Position numbers and translations under genes: made by a program
NCBI GenBank assembly: GCA_005786775.1
Contig: SYDD01000291.1
Span: 1 to 5,841, forward strand
DNA length: 5,841 nt
DNA from: Opitutaceae bacterium
GTDB taxonomy: Bacteria > Verrucomicrobiota > Verrucomicrobiia > Opitutales > Opitutaceae
Direction of reading: 5' to 3'
Shown here: positions 1 through 5,841 of the stretch, piece by piece
How positions within the stretch are numbered: the stretch's first letter is position 1
Layout of the letters: every line of letters starts with the position of its first letter
The notes under the pieces: generated by a model
Databases searched by the model: none
What the model was told of the DNA's origin: nothing
Seen by the model: only the letters and a program-made list of their open reading frames with translations

Positions 1-2738
1 AGCGTCCAGTAGACCCCGAGGAGGGAGAACGGCACGGCGATGAGCACGGCGAGCGGCAAAATGAAGGACTCGAAGAGGAGGCCCATCAGGAGGAAGACAA
101 AGATGACGGCGAGAGTGAGGGCGAAGCGGAGGGCCGCCTCGGACTGGCCGCCGGAGGAGAAGTAGCTGCCGCGGTCGAAACGGTAGCCGCGGGGCAGGTC
201 GAAGCCGGCCATCGCCTTGTCGATCGCCGCGCTGAGGGTGCGGAAGTCCTGGCGGGGGACGCGCGCGGTGATGCGCATCACGGTCTGGCGCGACTCGCGA
301 TAGATCGTGCTCATCGCCTTGCCGATCGAGAGGTCGGCGAGGCTCTCCAGCGGGATCTCGACGCCGGCGTCGGAGCGGAAGGCCATCGTCTTCACGTCGT
401 CGATGCGGGTGCGCTCCACCTCGCCGAGCTGGGCGTAGATGCGGACCTCGCGCCCGTCGGGCACGGGCATCCGGCCGACCTCGAGGCCGCGGATGGTGTT
501 GCTGATCGCGCCGGAGACCTCCTGCGGGTTGATGCCGAGCCGGCGCGAGCGGTCGCGGTCGAGCGTGATGCGGAGCTCCTGGCCGCCGCGCTCCATGTCG
601 GTGTCGACCGAAAGCATCCCGGGGATGGTGCCGAGGCGGCGCGCGGCCTCCTCGGCGAGCCCGATCAGCGTGGTCGTGTCCTCGCCGAAGATGCTGAAGC
701 TGATCACGCTGTCCTGCGGCGCGCCGGAGTTGCGGGCGATCGAGCGGCAGACGATGCCCGGGGGCAGCTCGAAGTTGTCGCGGAGGTGCACCTCGATGGA
801 ATTGCGGTCCATCGCGGGCGGGCTGAGGTCGAGCGAGAGGAGGAGGTTTTCCCAGGCGGCCACGTACCAAGCGTCGTTGACCTTCTGGCGCAGCTTGAGC
901 TGGATCCGGCCGTTGTTGTTGCGGAAACGCGTCTCGATGCGTTCGACGCCGTAGAGGTCCTGATGCCTTTGGATGAACTCCTCCACCCGGGCGAAGAACG
1001 CCTCGGTCTGCTCGAGGGTGTTGCCGCTCGGCAGGTCGTAGTAGAGCAGCATCGAGCGCCCGCCGCTCCGACCGAGCAGTCCGCTGGTGGAGCGGGGGAC
1101 CGCCTGGTAAGGGATCCAGAGCGTGGCGAGGATGGCCAGGGCCACGATCCCGGCGTCGAGGCGGTGGGTGAGCGTCCAGTGCAGCGCGCGGGCGTAGCGC
1201 TCGCGCGCCCACGCGACGAGGGCGAGGTCCTGGTGCCGCTGGCCGCGGGACATCCGCTGGGCGGCGAGCGGGACGAAGACGAGCGCGATGAACAGGGAGG
1301 CGACCAGCGAGACGATGACCGGGACGCCGATGCGCAGCATCCAGAAGGAGAACTCGTGGCCGCGGCCCATCAGGATCAGGGGCAGGAAGACCACCACGGT
1401 GGTGCAGGTGGACATCACCACCGCGAGGCCGACCTCGCCCGTGCCCTGAATCGAGGCCCGCCGCCCCTCCACGCCCTGCTGCCGCAGCCGGTAGATGTTC
1501 TCCACGATGACGATCGCGTTGTCCACGACCATGCCCACCGCCAGCAGCAGGCCCATCATCGTGGCCAGGTTGAGCGACCAGCCCATGAAGAAGAGCGCGA
1601 TGATGGTGCAGAGCAGGGAGACGGGGATCGAGAGGGTGAGGATCGCCGTCATCCGGGGGGCCCGCAGGAAGAAGTACAGCACCAGCGCCGCGAAGATTCC
1701 GCCCCAGAGGCCGGCCTCCTCAAGGTGGGCAATGGCGTCGCGGACATCGCGCCCCTGGTCGCTGAAGACCTCGAAGTGCACGCCCTCCAGCTGCGGGAGC
1801 CGCTCGAGCTCCGGCAGGGCGGCGCGCACCTCGCGGCTGATTCGGTCGATGTTGCCGGTCGAGTCGCGGGTGATCTGGAGCCCGATGGCCGGCTGGCGGT
1901 CGACCCGGTACACCCACTCGCGCCGGGGCTGCCGGAAGGAGACCGTCGCGACGTCGCCGAGCCGCAGGCGGCGCGCGGGGTCGATGATCAGCTCCCGGAT
2001 CTGCTCCAGCGAGGTGAAGCGGCCGAGAGAGCGCACGTAGACCTTGCGGCCGGCCTCGATCACGTGGCCGCCGCCGAGGGCGAGGTTCTGGGCGCGGAGG
2101 GCGCCGAGCATCGCCGTCACGTCGATCCGGTGGCTGCGGATGCGCTCGTCGATCAGGTCGATGCTGATCTCCCGCGACTGCGCGCCCCAGAGGTCCACGT
2201 TGCCCACGCCGTCGATGCGCTGCAGGACCGGCTTGACGAAATTCTCCATCCGGTAGGCCGCGTCGTCCATCCCGCGCGGCACCTGCGCGACGAGGTTCAT
2301 CATCGGCTCGCCGGAGGGGTCGTAGCGCCGGACGTAGATGCGGTCGACGTCATCGGGCAGCAGCGGCTTCACCCGGTCCATCCGGTCGCTGACCGCGGCG
2401 TAGGCCTCGCGCAGGCGGGTGCCGGTCCGGAACTCGACGCGGGTGTAGGAGTAGCCCGGGCTGGCGTAGCTGGAGACGCGGCTGACGTCGGGGACCGTGC
2501 CGATGATGTCCTCGATCTTGCGGGTGATCTTCTCCTCGATGTCGCGCGGGGAGGCGTTCGGGTAGGTGACGCTGACGTGGAGCTGGTTGCCCTCGAGGTC
2601 CTCGGGGAAGAGGGAGAGGCGGATGCGGGCGTAGGCGATGTAGCCGACGACGAGGATGGTCGCGAGCAGCATCACCACCGTCACCGGCCGGGAGACCGAG
2701 AAGCGGGGGATCGCGGTGGTCAGGGGCTCGCGGCTCAT
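1..2738 (-). CDS. RND-family efflux permease B (AcrB/HAE1 type), C-terminus outside window
   Basis: This is a second proton-driven RND permease, open from ATG 2738-2736 to the left edge, with 912 complete residues. The start is supported by the 4-base overlap with permease A and by a canonical N-terminus: a short cytoplasmic helix, then RPVTVVMLLATILVVGYIAY as TM1 (about 17-36). Next come the first porter/docking loop (37-341, with RLRLGDVATV at 257-266), TM2 about 342-358, TM3 364-384, TM4 394-415 with MVVDNAIVIVENI, TM5 434-457, TM6 470-490, a normal linker of about 35 residues, TM7 527-545, the second porter/docking loop (546-869), TM8 870-890 and part of TM9. Asp406 matches AcrB Asp407; Asn407 replaces AcrB Asp408. 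The TM10 Lys/Asn position lies outside the window. About 130-140 residues are missing, judged from the usual length near 1040. It diverges from permease A in sequence and lacks A's insertions, so this is not a recent duplication. It probably belongs to the same efflux operon. Substrate is unknown. Confidence 0.96.
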   Translation of the reverse strand, partial: MSREPLTTAIPRFSVSRPVTVVMLLATILVVGYIAYARIRLSLFPEDLEGNQLHVSVTYPNASPRDIEEKITRKIEDIIGTVPDVSRVSSYASPGYSYTRVEFRTGTRLREAYAAVSDRMDRVKPLLPDDVDRIYVRRYDPSGEPMMNLVAQVPRGMDDAAYRMENFVKPVLQRIDGVGNVDLWGAQSREISIDLIDERIRSHRIDVTAMLGALRAQNLALGGGHVIEAGRKVYVRSLGRFTSLEQIRELIIDPARRLRLGDVATVSFRQPRREWVYRVDRQPAIGLQITRDSTGNIDRISREVRAALPELERLPQLEGVHFEVFSDQGRDVRDAIAHLEEAGLWGGIFAALVLYFFLRAPRMTAILTLSIPVSLLCTIIALFFMGWSLNLATMMGLLLAVGMVVDNAIVIVENIYRLRQQGVEGRRASIQGTGEVGLAVVMSTCTTVVVFLPLILMGRGHEFSFWMLRIGVPVIVSLVASLFIALVFVPLAAQRMSRGQRHQDLALVAWARERYARALHWTLTHRLDAGIVALAILATLWIPYQAVPRSTSGLLGRSGGRSMLLYYDLPSGNTLEQTEAFFARVEEFIQRHQDLYGVERIETRFRNNNGRIQLKLRQKVNDAWYVAAWENLLLSLDLSPPAMDRNSIEVHLRDNFELPPGIVCRSIARNSGAPQDSVISFSIFGEDTTTLIGLAEEAARRLGTIPGMLSVDTDMERGGQELRITLDRDRSRRLGINPQEVSGAISNTIRGLEVGRMPVPDGREVRIYAQLGEVERTRIDDVKTMAFRSDAGVEIPLESLADLSIGKAMSTIYRESRQTVMRITARVPRQDFRTLSAAIDKAMAGFDLPRGYRFDRGSYFSSGGQSEAALRFALTLAVIFVFLLMGLLFESFILPLAVLIAVPFSLLGVYWT
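2735..2738 (-). promoter_or_regulatory. ATGA stop-start overlap coupling permease A to permease B
   Basis: The ATG of permease B (2738-2736) overlaps the TGA of permease A (2737-2735) by sharing the bases of ATGA. The 20 bases upstream of this ATG on the minus strand are GC-rich and show no GGAGG-like Shine-Dalgarno sequence. Permease B is therefore likely translated by termination-reinitiation from permease A, which would keep the two proteins at a similar ratio. The overlap is seen directly; the coupling is inference. Confidence 0.85.
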
Positions 2739-5700
2739 CGGTCAGCCGGGGCGGTCTCGCCGGCCCCGCCGCCGGCGGCCGCGGCGCGGGGGGCGCGGTC
2801 CGGCGTGAACTGGGCGTAGAGGATGGGGATGACGACGAGGGTGAGGACGGTGGCGCTGGAGAGCCCGACGATGACGGTGATGGCCATCGGCGCGCGGATC
2901 TCGGCGCCCTCGCCGAGGCCGAGGGCCATCGGGACCAGGCCGACGACGGTCGTGAGCGCCGTCATCAGGATGGGGCGGAGGCGCGCGCGCCCAGCCTCGA
3001 CGATCGCCTCTCCCTTCGGGACGCCGCGCTCGCGCAGGACGTTGATGTAGTCGATGAGCACGATGGCGTTGTTGACCACGATGCCGACGAGGAGAATCAG
3101 CCCGAGGAAGACCATGATCGTCACCGGGATGGCAGCCAGCCAGAGCACCACCACGACGCCGACCATCGCGAGGGGCACGGTGGTCATGATGAGCAGCGGC
3201 TGCAGCAGCGACTCGAACTGGCTGGCCATCACGATGTAGACGAGGAAGACGGCGAGGCCGAAGGCGAGGAGGAGGCTGTTGAGGGAGGTCTTCATCTCCT
3301 TGTTCTGGCCGGCGAGGGAGTAGGCGAAGCCCGGCGGTAGCTGGAGGCCCTCGAGGGCGTTGACGATGTCCTGGGAGACCGCCGAGAGGCTGGCCCCGCG
3401 GAGGTTGCCGGTGATCACGGCGCAGCGCTGCTGGTCGACCCGCCGGATCTCGCTCGGGCCCTCAGTGACGGTGAGCGTGGCGACGGCCGAGAGCGGGATG
3501 GGCACGGCGCCGTTGGGATTGACCACGAGCCGGCGCAGCTCCTCGAGGCCGAGCCGGTCCTGCTCGCGCAGCCGGACCACGATGTCGATCAGCTGGTCCT
3601 CCTGGCGGAAGGCGGTGGCGGTGCGCCCCTGCACCTTGTTGCGCACGAGGTCGGCGACGGAGCGGAGGTTGAGCCCGAGCTCCGCGAGGCGGTCGCGCTG
3701 GTAGACCACCTGGATCTCGGGGTGCCCGGCCTGGAGGCTGGAGCGGACGTCAACCAGGTCCGGGACCTGCGCGGCGAGGAGGGCCTCCACCTCGCGGCAG
3801 GTCTGCTTGAGCAGGGCGAGGTCGTGGCCGCGGATCTCGATCTCGACGGGGCTCTTGAAGCTGAAGAGCGAGGGGTAGCGGACCTCGAGCTTGAGGTCCG
3901 GCAGGTCGTGGAACGCCGCGCGGATCCGCTCGATGAGCGCGACCTCGGTCTCCGCCGAGGAGCCGGCCGCCAGCCGGACGGTGAGGCGCGCGGTGTGCTC
4001 GCCGCCGTCGATCGCGGTGTTGGCGCCCTCCTCGACGCCCACGGTAACCGAGGTGCGGGCGACGACCTCCTCGGTCCGCACGACCTCGTCAATGCGCTCC
4101 GCGAGGGCCGCCGTGCGGTCGATCGGCGTGCCGATGGGAAGCGTCACATCGAGGTAGAATTCCCCCTGGTGGACCACGGGGATGAGATCGCTGCCGACGC
4201 GGGGGAGCACGAGCAAGCCACTCGCGACGATGGCGGCGACCGAGCCACCGAGGATGGCGAAGCGGTGGCCGAGGGCGGCGCGCAGAAGCGGCGGGTAGCG
4301 GCGCTGGAGCCAGTCGTTGGCCAGCTCGAAGGCGCGGAGGCCGGAGCGGGTGCCGGGGCCGAGGGTGAAGCCGACGAGGCGGCCGAGGCCGAGCAGGAGC
4401 ACGGCGGCGGGGAGCAAAATCGCCTGAGCGGCGGTGCCGGCGACGCGGACGACCAGCTCGGCGACAAAGCGGGCCACCTGGAACGCGGCGCCCGCGAGCG
4501 CCGGGGCGAGCCGGAGCGGGAACCAGCCCCGGGGGCGCGCGAGTAGCCAGCCGGTGATCCGCGCGAGGCTGGCGCCAAGGCGCCCAGGGGCGCCGAACGA
4601 GAGCATCCCCGGCCAGACGGCGGCGCCGACGCAGGGCCCGAGGCGGTCCGCGGCATTCCAAGCCACCCAAGCGGCCCAGGCGCGGCCCGCCGCGGCGATG
4701 CCGCCACGGAAGAGCAGGAAGAGGCCGGCCAGCGGGACCAGCGCGACCCCGGCGGCGGCTAGCCCAGCCTTCAGGACCGCGGCGAGCAGGACGGCGAGGG
4801 CGAGGCCCGCGCGCAACGCGAGGACGCCGAGGAGGCGGGCCGGGTAAGCCAGCCGTGCGCCGCCCGCCGGCGGGGCCGGGGGCAGGCGGAAGTAGGCGCC
4901 GCGCACCACCTCGGCGCCCGAGGCGGCGAGCCCGGAGGGCCCCCCATCCACCACCGCGGCCAGCATCGGGATCAGGTACAGCGCCGCGATGAGCGACGCG
5001 ATCTGCGAGAACACGACCGCCAGGGCGAGGTCGCCGAACATCTGGCCGGCCACCCCCTCGACGAACACGATCGGGAAGAACACCGCCACGGTCGTGAGCG
5101 TCGAGGCCACCACCGGCATCGCCACCTCGCTGGTGCCGCGGACGATCGACCGCACCGGGTCATCCCCCTCCTCCCGGCAGCGGAAGACGCTCTCCAGGAC
5201 CACGATCGCGTTGTCCACCAGGTTCCCCACCCCCAGCGCGAGCCCGCCCAGCGAGATGATGTTGAGGGTGATGCCCGAGAGGTGCATCGGCGCGAACGTC
5301 GCGAGGATCGAGATCGGGATCGTGAGGCCGATGATCAGCGTCTGCGGCAGGTTGCGCAGGAACAGGTACAGCACGATGACCGCGATCAGGCCGCCCTGCA
5401 CCGCGTTGTCCCGCACCTCGTCGATCGAGTTCTTGATGAAGACCGACTGGTCGGAGAGCACCTGCAGCGCGGCGCCGCCGGGCAGCTGGAAGGCCAGGAA
5501 GTCGGTCAGCCGCCGGTGGTCCAGCAGCCGTTGCGCCCGCGCGCGCTCCGCGGCGCTCCCGGTCTCGGCCGGACGCTTCTTCGCGGGCGGCCCCTTGGCG
5601 GTGACGCGGGCCTTGCCCAGCTCCGGTCCGGCGGGCCCGGCCTCGCTGTCCTTGAGGGACGCCACGTACTCCTGCTGCGCCGGCGTGCCCAGGAGGGCGC

Positions 5701-5841
5701 CGCGCACCGTCTCCGCCACGACCAGCACGTTCGCGTCCGCCTCCTTGTAGATCTCGATCTCGACGCTCTCCTGGCCGTTGACGCGGGTGATGACCTGGCG
5801 GTCCTCGTGGAAGCGGGCGATCGTCGCGACGTCCCGCAGGC
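2735..5841 (-). CDS. RND-family efflux permease A (AcrB/HAE1 type), N-terminus outside window
   Basis: This is an inner-membrane, proton-driven drug/solute efflux permease that would work with a periplasmic adaptor and an outer-membrane channel. There are 1034 residues in the window, numbered here from the first whole codon (5839-5837). Residues 1-37 (LRDVATI..., VNGQESVEIEIYKEADAN) match AcrB-type porter sequence near AcrB residue 270-300, so the gene begins beyond 5841 and the GTG at 5728 is not its start. Approximate order: end of PN2, TM2 148-162, TM3 164-186, TM4 191-219 with GNLVDNAIVVLES, TM5 236-262, TM6 267-295, TM7 525-546, second porter/docking loop 547-848, TM8 849-875, TM9 878-901, TM10 905-935 with GIVVNNAIVLIDYIN, TM11 953-975 starting RLRPILMT, TM12 983-1012, then an Ala/Gly-rich tail. 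AcrB Asp407, Arg971 and Thr978 have counterparts (Asp209, Arg953, Thr960), but Asp408 and Lys940 are both Asn (210, 923). Two insertions make it about 250 residues longer than usual; estimated full length is about 1300. Substrate is unknown. Family assignment is very secure. Confidence 0.97.
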   Translation of the reverse strand, partial: LRDVATIARFHEDRQVITRVNGQESVEIEIYKEADANVLVVAETVRGALLGTPAQQEYVASLKDSEAGPAGPELGKARVTAKGPPAKKRPAETGSAAERARAQRLLDHRRLTDFLAFQLPGGAALQVLSDQSVFIKNSIDEVRDNAVQGGLIAVIVLYLFLRNLPQTLIIGLTIPISILATFAPMHLSGITLNIISLGGLALGVGNLVDNAIVVLESVFRCREEGDDPVRSIVRGTSEVAMPVVASTLTTVAVFFPIVFVEGVAGQMFGDLALAVVFSQIASLIAALYLIPMLAAVVDGGPSGLAASGAEVVRGAYFRLPPAPPAGGARLAYPARLLGVLALRAGLALAVLLAAVLKAGLAAAGVALVPLAGLFLLFRGGIAAAGRAWAAWVAWNAADRLGPCVGAAVWPGMLSFGAPGRLGASLARITGWLLARPRGWFPLRLAPALAGAAFQVARFVAELVVRVAGTAAQAILLPAAVLLLGLGRLVGFTLGPGTRSGLRAFELANDWLQRRYPPLLRAALGHRFAILGGSVAAIVASGLLVLPRVGSDLIPVVHQGEFYLDVTLPIGTPIDRTAALAERIDEVVRTEEVVARTSVTVGVEEGANTAIDGGEHTARLTVRLAAGSSAETEVALIERIRAAFHDLPDLKLEVRYPSLFSFKSPVEIEIRGHDLALLKQTCREVEALLAAQVPDLVDVRSSLQAGHPEIQVVYQRDRLAELGLNLRSVADLVRNKVQGRTATAFRQEDQLIDIVVRLREQDRLGLEELRRLVVNPNGAVPIPLSAVATLTVTEGPSEIRRVDQQRCAVITGNLRGASLSAVSQDIVNALEGLQLPPGFAYSLAGQNKEMKTSLNSLLLAFGLAVFLVYIVMASQFESLLQPLLIMTTVPLAMVGVVVVLWLAAIPVTIMVFLGLILLVGIVVNNAIVLIDYINVLRERGVPKGEAIVEAGRARLRPILMTALTTVVGLVPMALGLGEGAEIRAPMAITVIVGLSSATVLTLVVIPILYAQFTPDRAPRAAAAGGGAGETAPADR
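4319..4945 (-). other. Large hydrophobic, Arg/Trp-rich insertion between TM6 and TM7 of permease A
   Basis: This stretch encodes residues 299-507 of permease A. It sits after the TM6 end (ALYLIPMLAAVV) and before the amphipathic helix NDWLQRRYPPLLRAALGHRF that leads into TM7. The same linker is about 35 residues in permease B and about 40 in AcrB, so roughly 170-180 residues are extra. It contains a long Ala/Leu/Val-rich stretch (333-377, long enough for two membrane passes), a Trp-rich amphipathic part (388-445) including WAAWVAW, and two more hydrophobic stretches (about 442-465 and 468-494). By my count it has 19 Arg/Lys against 4 Asp/Glu. Third codon positions stay mostly G or C, as in the rest of the gene, which argues that it is genuinely translated in this frame. 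An even number of extra membrane passes, or re-entrant/surface helices, would keep the RND topology intact. Function unknown. Confidence 0.85.
5507..5686 (-). other. Low-complexity Pro/Ala/Gly/Lys insertion in the periplasmic porter region of permease A
   Basis: This stretch encodes residues 52-111 of permease A. In AcrB-type proteins the helix after the ANxLxVAxxVR motif reaches the LPxG motif before TM2 in about 12-15 residues. Here the distance from ETVRG (residues 43-47) to LPGG (119-122) is about 72 residues. The extra part begins with a polar helix (PAQQEYVASLKDSE), continues into a Pro/Gly/Ala/Lys-rich run with a KKRP cluster, and ends with a charged helix (AAERARAQRLLDHRRLTDFL). Homology to AcrB places it in the PN2 subdomain, facing the periplasm. 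It looks like a flexible loop flanked by helices. A role in contacting the adaptor protein or the partner permease is only a guess. Confidence 0.75.

Noticed and set aside
2766..2784. GC-rich palindromic sequence (ccgccggcgg next to gcggccgc) about 30 bases upstream of the permease B start, considered as a terminator or regulatory hairpin.
   Set aside because: It lies inside the coding sequence for the Ala/Gly-rich tail of permease A, and such codon runs produce short palindromes by chance. No T-tract follows it on the minus strand.
786..2819. Plus-strand open frame of 677 codons opposite permease B, rich in His, Asp, Glu and Arg.
   Set aside because: Its codons are exactly in register with permease B's codons on the other strand. 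Stops would need Leu TTA/CTA or Ser TCA codons in permease B, which are rare in such GC-rich DNA. The product resembles no family, while the minus strand carries clear RND motifs throughout.
3722..4546. Plus-strand open frame of 274 codons opposite permease A.
   Set aside because: It is also in codon register with permease A and has the Glu/Ala/Gly/Arg-rich composition of an antisense shadow. The opposite strand has continuous RND homology on its right-to-left path apart from the insertion.
4089..4707. Two overlapping minus-strand frames (187 and 193 codons) within the permease A insertion, considered as evidence of a frameshift.
   Set aside because: Both give Arg/Pro/Ser/Ala-rich translations without motifs. 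The permease A frame stays open across the region, keeps G/C third positions and gives membrane-like helices, so no frameshift is needed.
4989..5750. Plus-strand open frame of 253 codons opposite the TM2-TM6 region of permease A.
   Set aside because: It lies opposite highly conserved RND membrane segments and its Ser/Arg/Thr-rich translation shows no domain. It is best explained by low stop-codon frequency in GC-rich DNA.

Overview
The window is almost certainly one continuous piece of a minus-strand operon. It holds two tandem, incomplete genes for inner-membrane RND (resistance-nodulation-division) efflux permeases of the AcrB/HAE1 type. DNA is very GC-rich, with strong G/C preference at third codon positions, and both genes are tripartite-pump permeases. 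This points to a high-GC Gram-negative (diderm) bacterium. The phylum cannot be told from the sequence alone.

Layout, read in the direction of transcription (right to left). Permease A enters from the right edge already open and runs from 5841 to its TGA at 2737-2735. It lacks roughly the first 270 residues by comparison with AcrB-type proteins. Permease B starts at ATG 2738-2736 and leaves through the left edge after 912 residues, lacking TM10-TM12 and its stop. The two genes overlap by four bases (ATGA), so the window has no intergenic DNA. I found no RNA gene, mobile element, CRISPR array, terminator or promoter. The long plus-strand ORFs are antisense shadows of the two permeases.

The two permeases probably act together in one efflux system, as MdtB and MdtC do. 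A membrane-fusion protein and an outer-membrane channel would be expected nearby but are not in the window. Permease B has ordinary RND architecture. Permease A is unusual in two ways. It has an extra low-complexity segment of about 60 residues in its first periplasmic porter region. It also has an extra segment of about 170-180 residues, hydrophobic, Arg-rich and Trp-rich, between TM6 and TM7, where RND proteins normally have a short cytoplasmic linker. That second insertion is the most interesting thing in the window.
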